DNA of 64,000 nt from Nonomuraea polychroma. GTDB lineage: Bacteria > Actinomycetota > Actinomycetes > Streptosporangiales > Streptosporangiaceae. The notes beneath the pieces are model-generated. The model saw only the letters and a program-made list of their open reading frames with translations. It was not told the DNA's origin and searched no databases. This document shows positions 51,057 through 60,036 of the stretch, one piece after another; the first letter of the stretch is position 1, and each line of letters begins with the position of its first letter. The stretch spans positions 1,984,001 through 2,048,000 of the forward strand of contig NZ_SAUN01000001.1 of NCBI RefSeq assembly GCF_004011505.1, written 5' to 3'. Position numbers and translations under genes: made by a program.

Positions 51057-51160
51057 AATATCCCCCTTAATCCGTCTGGCGGGGCCTTTTCGACGGGCGT
51101 GCAACAGTTTCCGCGGCCTGTTCCTCTCGGAGGAGAAGGAACGACGAAGGGCGAGAACTG

Positions 51161-51667
51161 TTGGAAGGCGATCCCCGTTTCGCGGAGTTCGTCGCCGAAC
51201 GCGGCGACGCGCTCCTGCGCTACGGCTACGTGCTGGCCGGCAATCCGCACGATGCGGCGGACCTGGTCCAGGAGGCGCTGCTCAAGCTGCGCGGCGCCTG
51301 GCATCGATTGCGTCTGAAGGACAACCCGGAGAGCTACGCGCGCACCACGATGGCCAGGCTGCACATCGCCGGCTGGCGGTTGCGCAGGCGCGAGCAGCTC
51401 GCCTGGGACCCGCCTGAGCGGGAGCACCACGACGCGTTGCCCAGTGGCGACGAGCAGAGGATGTGGCAGGCGCTGGCCGGGCTGCCCCGCAAGCAGCGCG
51501 CCGTGCTGGTGCTGCGTTACTACGAGCAACTCGACGACGCCGAGATCGCCACCGTGCTCGGGATCTCCCGCGGAACGGTCCGCAGCCAGGCCTCCCGGGC
51601 GCTGGACAAGCTCCGGTTCGCCATGCCAAGCGAGGACAGCCCGATGACCAGGGGGAACGTACGATGA
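51161..51667 (+). CDS. SigE-family ECF RNA polymerase sigma factor
   Basis: A 168-residue two-domain sigma factor. Region 2 is RYGYVLAGNPHDAADLVQEA with LLKLRGAWHRL; region 4 is LPRKQRAVLVLRYYEQLDDA followed by EIATVLGISRGTVRSQASRAL, the helix-turn-helix that reads the -35. TTG 51161 is the likely start with GAAGGGCGAGA before it. Its TGA overlaps the ATG of a membrane protein that is probably its regulator. A GCAAC at about 51101 followed 17 bases later by CCTCTC could be a self-recognised promoter (weak). Confidence 0.9.
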   Translation: MEGDPRFAEFVAERGDALLRYGYVLAGNPHDAADLVQEALLKLRGAWHRLRLKDNPESYARTTMARLHIAGWRLRRREQLAWDPPEREHHDALPSGDEQRMWQALAGLPRKQRAVLVLRYYEQLDDAEIATVLGISRGTVRSQASRALDKLRFAMPSEDSPMTRGNVR

Positions 51668-52860
51668 GCGACGTCGAGGAGATCCTGCGCAGGACGCTCG
51701 GCCAAGCGGCCGACCAGGCACCCCGGCTGCCGGGCCTGCTGCCCGCCCGGCTCGAACGCATTCACTCGCGGAGAAGGCGACGGGCCCGGACGGCGCTGGC
51801 CGCCGCGGCCGTCATCCTCGTGGCGGGCGGGACCGCGGCCGTGCTGCGCGGTGGCGACATCACGACGGTCGTCCAGGGCGAGGCCGCGTCGGGGCCGCGC
51901 TCCGCGGCGCCGTCCGAGCATGTGGAGAAGGTCTGGCCGGAGGCGGTGCGGAAGCTCCCGGCGAAGGGGCCCGACGGAGAGGCGTGGCGCCCGGCCACGT
52001 TCATCGACGACCACACGCTGCTCATGGAGGCAGATTCCGAGGGAACCGGCGCCATCTACGCTTACGACCTCGGCAGCAACGCGCATCGCAAGATCGTCAC
52101 CGTGCCGGTGCCTGAAGGCACGACAGGCTTCGCCAACGGCTTCGCCGTGGGCGGCGGTCACGTGGTCTGGTGGACGGCGACGGACGACTCCGTCGCGCAT
52201 CTCTGGGCCGTGCCGCTGGAGGGCGGCAAGGCCGAGATCGTCGCCGATCAGCGCATCCCGGAGGGCGACGACGGCAGCGGGATCGACGGGCTCGCCGTCG
52301 TCAACGACAAGATCGTTTTTTCTCTGTATGTGGGCGGCGTCTTCACCGTCCCCCTCGAGGGCGGCATGGTGGAGCCGGTCGAGGCGGGTGCGGGGATGCA
52401 TCTGCTGACCTGGCCGTGGGCCGGCACGCCGGGGATGGGCGGGGAGCCGACCGGCACCCGGTTCGGCCGGATCCAGAACCTGGAGACCGGCGAGACCAGA
52501 ACGGCCGTCACTCACCCCGGCGAACAACTACGCACCTGCGGCGTGACCATCTGCCTGGGCAGGAGCGCGGAGGGCGAGGTCTTCTTCCGGCAACGGGACG
52601 GCTCGACGCAGAAGAACGTGCCCGGCGACGTGAGCACAGCCATGCCGCCGACCCAGGACCGCTTCTACGTTTCGGCGTACGGCGACAGGATGCCTGTGGG
52701 CGTGGGGCTGTACGACCTGGACAGCGGCAAGTCGGGCTATCTGGGCATCCGGGGGGAGGGCAACTCCATCAGATTGCCGTCCACGGACCCGACAGGCCGG
52801 CTCCTCAGCTACACGATCGGGGACGACCTCTACATGATCGACCTCATCAGGATCAAGTAG
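51664..52860 (+). CDS. Membrane-anchored beta-propeller-like protein, probable partner of the sigma factor
   Basis: A 398-residue protein: a short cytoplasmic N-terminus with an EEILRRTLGQAADQAPRLP helix, an Arg-rich run, one transmembrane helix (about 41-58, LAAAAVILVAGGTAAVL), then an extracytoplasmic domain of about 330 residues with repeated strand motifs (GAIYAYDLGS, HLWAVPLEGG, GVFTVPLEGG, GVGLYDLDSG) like a TolB/WD40 propeller. Such proteins are encoded next to SigE-family ECF factors and may sense an external signal. No ZAS zinc motif is seen, so an anti-sigma role is inferred only from the ATGA overlap. Confidence 0.78.
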   Translation: MSDVEEILRRTLGQAADQAPRLPGLLPARLERIHSRRRRRARTALAAAAVILVAGGTAAVLRGGDITTVVQGEAASGPRSAAPSEHVEKVWPEAVRKLPAKGPDGEAWRPATFIDDHTLLMEADSEGTGAIYAYDLGSNAHRKIVTVPVPEGTTGFANGFAVGGGHVVWWTATDDSVAHLWAVPLEGGKAEIVADQRIPEGDDGSGIDGLAVVNDKIVFSLYVGGVFTVPLEGGMVEPVEAGAGMHLLTWPWAGTPGMGGEPTGTRFGRIQNLETGETRTAVTHPGEQLRTCGVTICLGRSAEGEVFFRQRDGSTQKNVPGDVSTAMPPTQDRFYVSAYGDRMPVGVGLYDLDSGKSGYLGIRGEGNSIRLPSTDPTGRLLSYTIGDDLYMIDLIRIK

Positions 52861-52902
52861 CAATTCGTTAACGTCATCCCCGGGCTGGGTAACTATCCAC
52901 TT

Positions 52903-53712
52903 ATGGGCGACCATGGGATCTTCGGCCCCGGTTCGGTGACGTGGCGGGTGATGGGGGAACCCATCCTCCTGGTCGGCGGCATCCGGGCTCTGCTCATGCA
53001 GGGGCTGCATCCGCGGGCGATGCGCGGAGTGCTGCAGAACTCCGCGCTCATGGATCCGGACGAGGCGTGGTCGCGCTTCGTGCGCACCACCGAGTTCGTC
53101 CGCGTCCGCACGTACGGCACCTGCGCCGAGGTCGCAAAGGCCGGCCGCCGGGTCCGCAAGATCCACGCCAGGCTGACCGCCTACGACCCGGACACCGGCG
53201 CCACGTTCCGCCTGGACGAGCCGGAGGCGCTGCGCTGGGTACACGTCGGCGAGGTCGACTCCTACCTGTCCGTCGCCCGCCGGGCGGGCGTGCGGCTGAC
53301 GGACGACGAGGCGGACACGTTCGTCCACGAGTGGCGGCGGGCCGCCGAGGTCGTCGGGCTGGACGGCGCGGAGGTGCCCGGTTCGGTGGCCGAGCTGCAC
53401 GACTACATCGAGGCCGCCCGTCCCGGGCTGCGTTTCGTGCCCGAGGCCGCCCACCCGCTGCGCCTGTCGCTCAACGCGCCGCTCCCGCGTCTGCTGTTCC
53501 CGCTCAAGCCCGCCGTGCCCGCGCTGATGATCCTCGCCTTCGCCACGCTGCCGCGCTGGGCGAGGAGACTGTACGGGCTGCCCGCCACGCCCGTCGGCGA
53601 CCTGTGGGCGACCGCGACGCTGCGCACCCTGCACACCGGGCTCGGACTGGTCCCCGCCCAGGTCCGCTACTCACCGGCGGCTCGCCGCGCGCACCGGCTG
53701 ACGGCGGCCTGA
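52903..53712 (+). CDS. Oxygenase MpaB-family (DUF2236) protein
   Basis: A 269-residue DUF2236 protein, related to latex-clearing and mycophenolic-acid MpaB heme oxygenases. It contains GSVTWRVMGEPILLVGGIRA then LLMQGLHPRAMRGVLQNS with the conserved His, RVRTYGTC, and KIHARLTAYDPDTG with LDEPEALRWVH, the blocks that define the family. A C-terminal hydrophobic stretch (PALMILAFATLP) may touch the membrane. Cellular substrate unknown. It has its own transcription unit before the rib operon. Confidence 0.87.
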   Translation: MGDHGIFGPGSVTWRVMGEPILLVGGIRALLMQGLHPRAMRGVLQNSALMDPDEAWSRFVRTTEFVRVRTYGTCAEVAKAGRRVRKIHARLTAYDPDTGATFRLDEPEALRWVHVGEVDSYLSVARRAGVRLTDDEADTFVHEWRRAAEVVGLDGAEVPGSVAELHDYIEAARPGLRFVPEAAHPLRLSLNAPLPRLLFPLKPAVPALMILAFATLPRWARRLYGLPATPVGDLWATATLRTLHTGLGLVPAQVRYSPAARRAHRLTAA

Positions 53713-53752
53713 AGCGGACGCTTGGTCAAAACGGTGGGGGTGGTCGCGCCCG

Positions 53753-53781
53753 TTGTTTCGGGCATGGCACACTGATAGCGG
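53753..53781 (+). promoter_or_regulatory. Candidate promoter of the riboflavin operon
   Basis: TTGTTT (53753-53758), 17-bp spacer, TAGCGG (53776-53781), so transcription would begin at about 53788, at the 5' edge of the FMN aptamer. Confidence 0.55.
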
Positions 53782-53791
53782 AAGAAAGCTA

Positions 53792-53918
53792 GCGTGCTCC
53801 GGGGTCGGTGAAACTCCGAACCGGCGGTGATAGTCCGCGACCCGGCCGATGCCATCGGCCGGTTGACTCGGTGAAATTCCGGGACCGACGGTTAAAGTCC
53901 GGATGGGAGGTAGCGCGC
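53792..53918 (+). promoter_or_regulatory. FMN riboswitch (RFN element)
   Basis: All RFN blocks are present in order: GCGTGCTCCGGGGTCGGTGA, ACTCCGAACCGGCGGT with GATAGTCCGCGACCC, a variable helix GGCCGATGCCATCGGCC, TGACTCGGTGAAATTCCGG, GACCGACGGTTAAAGTCCGG and ATGGGAGGTAGCGCGC. The ends GCG-TGC and GCGCGC can close P1. Between the aptamer and ribD (53919-54025) a CCGGCA-TACC-TGCCGG hairpin and a GGTGCATGC/GTGCATCAC-like element lie before the Shine-Dalgarno GTAGGAGA. Confidence 0.96.
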
Positions 53919-54025
53919 GAGGTGTCCGGCATACCTGCCGGATGCCTTCTGTGGTGCATGCGTGCATCACTCGAGTCCCCCGGGGCCCGCCGTGGCTTGG
54001 AGCTACTGGCGAGTAGGAGACCCGG

Positions 54026-55528
54026 GTGGAGATACCCGAGCAGGACGTCGCGCACATGGCGCGCGCCGTCGAGCTGGCCGGGCACGGACACGGCACCACC
54101 AGCCCCAACCCCGTCGTGGGCTGCGTCGTGGTCGACTCCGGCGGTGTGGTGGCCGGCGAGGGGTTCCACGTGTACGCGGGCGGACCGCACGCCGAGGTCG
54201 TGGCGCTGGCGCAGGCGGGAGAGCGGGCCAGAGGCGGCACCGCGTACGTGACGCTGGAGCCCTGCGACCACACCGGGCGGACGGGTCCGTGCAGCCGCGC
54301 GCTGCTCGACGCGGGGATCGCGCGGGTGGTGGTCGCGGTCGCCGACCCCAGCCCGAAGGCGGCGGGCGGCGCCGCGCGGCTGCGGGCCGGCGGGGTCGCC
54401 GTGACGATGGGGGTTCTGACGGGCGCGGCCGAGCGGGTCAACGAGGAGTGGCTCACCTATGCGCGGCTCGGGCGCTCACATGTGACCTGGAAGTTCGCCG
54501 CCACCCTCGACGGCAGGTCGGCCGCCGAGGACGGGACCAGCCAGTGGATCACCTCGCCGGAGGCGCGGGCCGACGTGCACCGGTGGCGGGCGGCCGCGGA
54601 CGCGATCGTGGCGGGCATCGGCACGGTCCTGTCCGACGACCCCCGCCTCACCGCCCGCCCCGCCGCCGACCCCCCTCTCGCCGCGAACGACGGCTCCACT
54701 GCCGACCTCGGCCATGCGGCCGGGGTGGGCTCCGGCTTGGACGTCGGCTCTGGCGCACATGCCGATTCCTGGGGCGGCTCGCACGCCGGCGACGGCGGTG
54801 GCGGTGAGCATGCCGCGACGGCAGCCGCCGCACGTGCCGCGGCAAGCGGGCGCGTGGCGGGCACGGTGCGCGCGGACGGCGCCGTGGAACCCCTCGCCGG
54901 TCACCGCACCGCAGGCGTCCATCACAACGCCGAGCGCGGCGACGGAGCGGATGCCGGGCACTCGGCGGCGGCCGACGGGCGCGTGACGGGCGTCGGCGGT
55001 GTGGCGGCCGTCAGGCTGGTGAACGATCTGGTCCCCGAGGAGGAGCCGGCGGCCGCGGCGGGTGCCGGCGGGGTCGCAGGTGTCCGGGCTCCGCTGCGGG
55101 TCGTCGTCGACACCGAGGGCAGGACACCGCCGGACGCCAGGGTCCTCGACGACGAGGCGCCGACGCTGATCGCGGTCGCCGACGACGTCACCACCGATCT
55201 CAAAGCCGAGCTCCTGCGCCTGCCTCGCCACGGAGACGGCCTGGACCTGCACGCCCTCCTGCTCGAGCTGGCCGCGCGTGAGGTCGTCAGCGTGTTCGTG
55301 GAAGGCGGCCCCACGCTGGCCGGCGCGTTCCTGCGCGAAGGCCTGGTCGACCGGGTGGTCGCGTACATCGCGCCCGCGCTGCTGGGCTCAGGGCGGGCCG
55401 CGCTCGGCGCGGCCGGGGTGGAGACGATCAGCCTCATGCACCGCCTGACATTTGACGAAATTTCCCCCATCGGGCCGGATGTACGGCTAATCGCCCGGCC
55501 CATCGCACAACCAGGCAGGGAGCAGTGA
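54026..55528 (+). CDS. ribD: Riboflavin biosynthesis deaminase/reductase RibD with large internal insertion
   Basis: Catalyses the second and third steps of riboflavin synthesis. The deaminase domain has zinc ligands in GPHAEV (His55, Glu57) and EPC (Cys80) and GPCS (Cys89). The reductase domain begins WKFAATLDGRSA (about 155) and ends with VFVEGGPTLAGAFL and AYIAPALLG. At 500 residues it is about 140 longer than usual. Residues about 213-354, between DDPRLTARP and APLRVVVDTEGRTP, are Gly/Ala/His/Asp-rich low complexity without obvious structure. GTG start follows GTAGGAGACC. The stop overlaps ribE. Confidence 0.94.
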   Translation: MEIPEQDVAHMARAVELAGHGHGTTSPNPVVGCVVVDSGGVVAGEGFHVYAGGPHAEVVALAQAGERARGGTAYVTLEPCDHTGRTGPCSRALLDAGIARVVVAVADPSPKAAGGAARLRAGGVAVTMGVLTGAAERVNEEWLTYARLGRSHVTWKFAATLDGRSAAEDGTSQWITSPEARADVHRWRAAADAIVAGIGTVLSDDPRLTARPAADPPLAANDGSTADLGHAAGVGSGLDVGSGAHADSWGGSHAGDGGGGEHAATAAAARAAASGRVAGTVRADGAVEPLAGHRTAGVHHNAERGDGADAGHSAAADGRVTGVGGVAAVRLVNDLVPEEEPAAAAGAGGVAGVRAPLRVVVDTEGRTPPDARVLDDEAPTLIAVADDVTTDLKAELLRLPRHGDGLDLHALLLELAAREVVSVFVEGGPTLAGAFLREGLVDRVVAYIAPALLGSGRAALGAAGVETISLMHRLTFDEISPIGPDVRLIARPIAQPGREQ

Positions 55529-56118
55529 TGTTCACCGGAATCATTGAGGAAAAGGGCGAGGTCGTGGCCATCGACCGGGCCGGCGGCGGCGCCCTGCTGT
55601 CCGTACGCGGCCCGATCGTCACCTCCGATGCCAAGCACGGCGACTCGATCGCGGTCAACGGCGTGTGCCTCACCGTCGTGAAGACCGAGGGGGACGTCTT
55701 CACGGTCGACGTGATCAAGGAGTCGCTCGACCGCAGCTCCCTGGGCGGCCTCACCGAGGGCTCGGCGGTGAACCTGGAGCGGGCCGTCCGCGCCGACCAG
55801 CGCCTCGGCGGCCACATCGTGCAGGGCCACGTGGACGGCACCGCCGTGCTGCTGTCCCGCCACCCCGGCGACAGCTGGGACGACCTGCGGTTCTCCCTGC
55901 CTGAGCCGCTGGGCCGGTACGTCGCGGAGAAGGGCTCGATCGCGATCGACGGAATCAGCCTGACGGTCACGGCGGTTGACGACGAAAGCTTCGGCGTGAG
56001 TCTCATCCCGACCACGCTGAAGCTCACCACCATGGGCGAACGCCAGGTGGGCGACGTGGTGAACATCGAGGTCGACGTGATCGCGAAGTATGTGGAAAGG
56101 CTGGTGGCCAGGCAGTGA
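55528..56118 (+). CDS. ribE: Riboflavin synthase alpha chain
   Basis: Dismutates two lumazines to riboflavin. The 196-residue protein has the two lumazine-binding repeats: MFTGIIEEKGEV / NGVCLTVV in the first and GGHIVQGHVDGTA / IDGISLTVTAV in the second. ATG 55528 overlaps the ribD TGA; GTG of the next gene overlaps its stop. Confidence 0.96.
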   Translation: MFTGIIEEKGEVVAIDRAGGGALLSVRGPIVTSDAKHGDSIAVNGVCLTVVKTEGDVFTVDVIKESLDRSSLGGLTEGSAVNLERAVRADQRLGGHIVQGHVDGTAVLLSRHPGDSWDDLRFSLPEPLGRYVAEKGSIAIDGISLTVTAVDDESFGVSLIPTTLKLTTMGERQVGDVVNIEVDVIAKYVERLVARQ

Positions 56119-56780
56119 ACTGGGCTAACGCCGGATTCACCGTATTCGGCACACACGTGCTCTGGACGGACCTGATCGGCAACATCGCCGCGCTGTCCAC
56201 GGTCCTGCTCGCCATGCGGAAATCGATATGGACGTGGCCGGTGCAGTTCACCGGCTCGGTGCTGCTGTTCATCGCCTCCATCAACGCGCACATCACCGGC
56301 AACGCGCTCAAGCAGGCCATGTTCGCGGGTCTGGCGGTCTACGGCTGGTGGGCGTGGCGGCGCGGCACGCAGGACGGCAAGCAGCTGCCGATCAGGCCCG
56401 CCGAGCGGAGGGAGCGGTTGCTGCTGATCGGCCTCATGCTGCTGGGCACGGTGGTGGTCGGGTTGTTGTTCTTCGTCACCGGCCTGTCGTGGGGCGCCCA
56501 CGAGCCCCTGCCGAAGGGCGCCTTCCTGGTGGCCGCCGACGCCTACATCTTCGTCGGCAGCGCCCTCGCCACCTGGGCCCAGGGCCGGGCGCTGGTGGAC
56601 TTCTGGATCGTGTGGGTGGCCGTTGACCTGGTCGGGGTGCCGCTGGCGTTCAGCTCGGGCCTGGTGGTCTCCGGAGCCGTCTACGCTGTCTTCTTCGTCC
56701 TGGTCCTCATCGGGTTCGTGAAGTGGCTGCGCGAATACCGGTCCTCCCCGCTGGCCGTGGCCGAGGCGGTGACGCCATGA
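56115..56780 (+). CDS. PnuC-family vitamin transporter (probable riboflavin uptake, PnuX-like)
   Basis: A 221-residue membrane protein with about seven helices and the PnuC fold: [55 protein letters not shown], and [19 protein letters not shown]. PnuC proteins carry nicotinamide riboside, but members in FMN-riboswitch operons of actinobacteria (PnuX of Corynebacterium) import riboflavin. The location between ribE and ribBA, with GTGA and ATGA overlaps on both sides, supports riboflavin transport; specificity is inference. Confidence 0.88.
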   Translation: MNWANAGFTVFGTHVLWTDLIGNIAALSTVLLAMRKSIWTWPVQFTGSVLLFIASINAHITGNALKQAMFAGLAVYGWWAWRRGTQDGKQLPIRPAERRERLLLIGLMLLGTVVVGLLFFVTGLSWGAHEPLPKGAFLVAADAYIFVGSALATWAQGRALVDFWIVWVAVDLVGVPLAFSSGLVVSGAVYAVFFVLVLIGFVKWLREYRSSPLAVAEAVTP

Positions 56781-57990
56781 GCGACATCACGCTCGACCCG
56801 ATCGAGCGCGCGATCGAGGACATCCGCAACGGCAAGGCCGTCGTGGTCGTCGACGACGAGAACCGCGAGAACGAGGGCGACCTCATCTTCGCCGCCGCGA
56901 AGGCCACGCCGGAGTTGTGCACGTTCACGATCAGGCATACCAGCGGGATGATCTGCGTGGCCATGGAGGGCAAGGAGCTCGACCGGCTGGGGCTGCCGCT
57001 CATGGTGTTCCAGAACAAGGAGCGCATGCGCACGGCGTACACGATCACCGTGGACGCCCGCGACGGCGTCACCACCGGCATCTCGGCCGCCGACCGGGCC
57101 AAGACCATCCGCACGCTGGCCGACTCGGCCACCGAGCCCAACGAACTCGTCCGCCCCGGGCACATCTTCCCGCTGCGTTACCAGGAGGGCGGCGTGCTGG
57201 CCCGGCGCGGGCACACCGAGGCGGCCGTGGACCTGGCCAGGCTGGCCGGGCTGTCGGCGGCGGGCGCGCTGGCCGAGGTCGTCAACGACGACGGCACCAT
57301 GGCCAGGCTGCCCGAGCTGCGCCGCTTCGCCGACGAGCACGATCTGGCCCTGGTCTCCATCGAGCAGCTCGTCGACTACCGGCGGCGGGCCGAGAGCATG
57401 GTCACCAGGGTCGCGGAGACCCGCCTGCCGAACGTGTACGGGATGTGGCGGGCCTACGGCTACGCCAGCGCCCTGGACGGCGGCGAGCACGTCGCGCTCG
57501 TCTTCGGCGACCTGGGCGACGGCGAGAACGTCCTGGTCCGGGCCCACTCCGAGTGCCTGACCGGTGACGTGTTCGGCTCGCTGCGCTGCGACTGCGGCGT
57601 GCAGCTCGACAACGCCATGTCCGCCGTCGCCCAGGAGGGCCGCGGCGTGATCGTCTACCTGCGCGGCCACGAGGGCCGGGGGATCGGCCTGCTGGCCAAG
57701 CTCAAGGCGTACAGCCTGCAGGACAACGGCAGCGACACCGTCGACGCGAACGTGGAGCTGGGGCTGCCGGTGGACGCGCGGGAGTTCTCCAACGCCGGGC
57801 AGATTCTCGCCGACCTCGGGATCAAGTCGGTACGGCTGCTCACCAACAACCCGGCCAAGCTCAAGGGCATGGACGGGTACGGCATCAAGGTCCTCGGCCG
57901 CGAGCCCATGCCCGTGGCCATGAACCCCTTCAACGAGCGTTACCTGATGGCCAAGCGCGACCGCCTCGGCCACGACATCTCGGAGGCGTC

Positions 57991-57994
<4 letters not shown>
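56777..57994 (+). CDS. ribBA: 3,4-dihydroxy-2-butanone 4-phosphate synthase / GTP cyclohydrolase II
   Basis: Bifunctional enzyme of 405 residues supplying both riboflavin precursors. The N-terminal DHBP synthase domain (about 1-205) has [18 protein letters not shown] and [18 protein letters not shown] with GHTEAAVDL. The C-terminal GTP cyclohydrolase II (about 215-405) has the zinc cysteines in [20 protein letters not shown] and the GHEGRGIGL loop. ATG 56777 overlaps the pnuC stop; the stop overlaps the start of a micro-ORF (ATGA). Confidence 0.97.
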
Positions 57995-58600
<606 letters not shown>

Positions 58601-58619
58601 GCTGCGGTAGGTTTCCCTC

Positions 58620-59072
58620 GTGCCCGAGCCCGTCCCGCCTCCAGCCTTGCCCGTCACCTGGCGTCCGCGCCGGCCCAGGATCGTCGCCTACGGTTTCGCC
58701 GCGCTGATCGTGCTCGGGGCGGTGGTCATGGCCGTCTTCATCGCCGAGCCGTTCAAACTGCCCGACCGGGTGGCGATCGTGGCGTTCGGGTGCGCGGTGG
58801 CGTTCGTGCTGCATTTGCTGGGGCGGGTGCGGGTGGAGGCCGACGAGGAGGGCATCACGATCGTCAACGCCGTCCGCACGCATCGGTATACGTGGCCGGA
58901 GATCCTGGAGGTCACGCTGCTGGTGGGGGACCCGTGGCCGAAGATCGACTTCTCGGACGGGCGCACCATCAGCGCCATGGGCATCCAGGGCTCCGAGAAA
59001 TCCCGCGCCCGCCGGTCCACGGCCGAACTGGAGGCCTTGATCCGGGAGCGCGGGGAGGCACGGGAGCGCTGA
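58620..59072 (+). CDS. PH-domain membrane protein at the end of the rib operon
   Basis: A 150-residue protein with two transmembrane helices (about 25-43 and 50-67) and a C-terminal bacterial PH domain (RVRVEADEEGITIVNAVRTH then YTWPEILEV, IDFSDGRTISAMGIQ). Homologues such as Rv1417 follow ribH in other actinobacteria. Its role is unknown; association with flavin metabolism is by position only. GTG start 19 bp after ribH. Confidence 0.85.
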   Translation: MPEPVPPPALPVTWRPRRPRIVAYGFAALIVLGAVVMAVFIAEPFKLPDRVAIVAFGCAVAFVLHLLGRVRVEADEEGITIVNAVRTHRYTWPEILEVTLLVGDPWPKIDFSDGRTISAMGIQGSEKSRARRSTAELEALIRERGEARER

Positions 59073-59076
59073 CGCG

Positions 59077-59107
59077 CCGCCCGCCGCGCGCGATTGACGG
59101 CGGGCGG
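59077..59107 (+). terminator. Terminator of the rib operon
   Basis: Perfect 10-bp stem CCGCCCGCCG / CGGCGGGCGG with an 11-nt loop, beginning 4 bp after the PH-protein stop, followed by AATAT. Confidence 0.75.
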
Positions 59108-59145
59108 GAATATCGTCGAGCCGGGTGCCGACGTAGCCTGAAGGC

Positions 59146-60036
59146 GTGCTGCGGCGGACAATCAAGGCAATGGACATCGAGTCGCCCGAGAAGCTCATCG
59201 AGCTTCTCGACCGGCACGCCTATCTGGCCGACGAAGGGCTGGCCACGGCCGCCTTCCTGGCGCTGAAGATGGGGCGGCCGCTGTTCCTCGAAGGGGAGGC
59301 GGGGGTCGGGAAGACCGAACTGGCCAAGACCCTCGCGACGCTGCTCAAAGCGCCGCTCATCAGGCTCCAGTGTTACGAGGGGCTGGACGCCGCCCAGGCG
59401 CTGTACGACTGGGACTTCGCCCGGCAGTTGCTCCATCTCAAGGCCGCCGAGGCCGCGGGAATCACGGATGTGAGCAGGCTGGAGGGGGAAATCTACGATC
59501 GGCGGTTCCTGATCGCGCGGCCGTTGCTGAAGGCCATCGAGACGCAGCCGAGCGTGCTGCTCGTGGACGAGATCGACCGGGCCGACGACGAGTTCGAGGC
59601 GTTCCTGCTCGAGGTCCTGTCCGACTTCACGATCTCGATTCCGGAGCTGGGCACGGTCAGCGCCAAGACACCGCCGGTGGTCGTGGTGACCTCCAACCGG
59701 ACGCGAGAGGTGCACGACGCGCTCAAGCGGCGCTGCCTCTACCACTGGCTGGAGCACCCCAGCTTCGACCGGGAGGTCGCCATTCTGCTGCGGCGCCTGC
59801 CTGACTGCACCGAGACGCTGGCCACGCAGGTGGCGCGGACGGCCGAGCGGCTGCGGCAGGCCGACCTGGTCAAGCCGCCCGGGGTGGCCGAGACGCTGGA
59901 CTGGACGGAGGCGCTGCTGACGCTGGGAGCCAAGGAGCTCGACCCCGGGCTGGCCGCGGCCACGCTCGGCGCGGCGCTCAAGTATCGGGAGGACGTCGCG
60001 CACGTGCTCGGCAACGGGCTGCTCTCCCATGCGTGA
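59146..60036 (+). CDS. MoxR-family AAA+ ATPase (CoxD-like)
   Basis: A 296-residue AAA+ ATPase: Walker A GEAGVGKTEL (about 50-59), Walker B LLVDEIDRADD (about 142), sensor VVVTSNRTREVHDALKRRC (about 185). With the VWA protein next to it and the XdhC and MocA genes beyond, it matches CoxD of carbon monoxide dehydrogenase-type maturation clusters. GTG 59146 is adopted, with TAGCCT 6 bases before it (leaderless); ATG 59170 is a possible alternative. Confidence 0.9.
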   Translation: MLRRTIKAMDIESPEKLIELLDRHAYLADEGLATAAFLALKMGRPLFLEGEAGVGKTELAKTLATLLKAPLIRLQCYEGLDAAQALYDWDFARQLLHLKAAEAAGITDVSRLEGEIYDRRFLIARPLLKAIETQPSVLLVDEIDRADDEFEAFLLEVLSDFTISIPELGTVSAKTPPVVVVTSNRTREVHDALKRRCLYHWLEHPSFDREVAILLRRLPDCTETLATQVARTAERLRQADLVKPPGVAETLDWTEALLTLGAKELDPGLAAATLGAALKYREDVAHVLGNGLLSHA

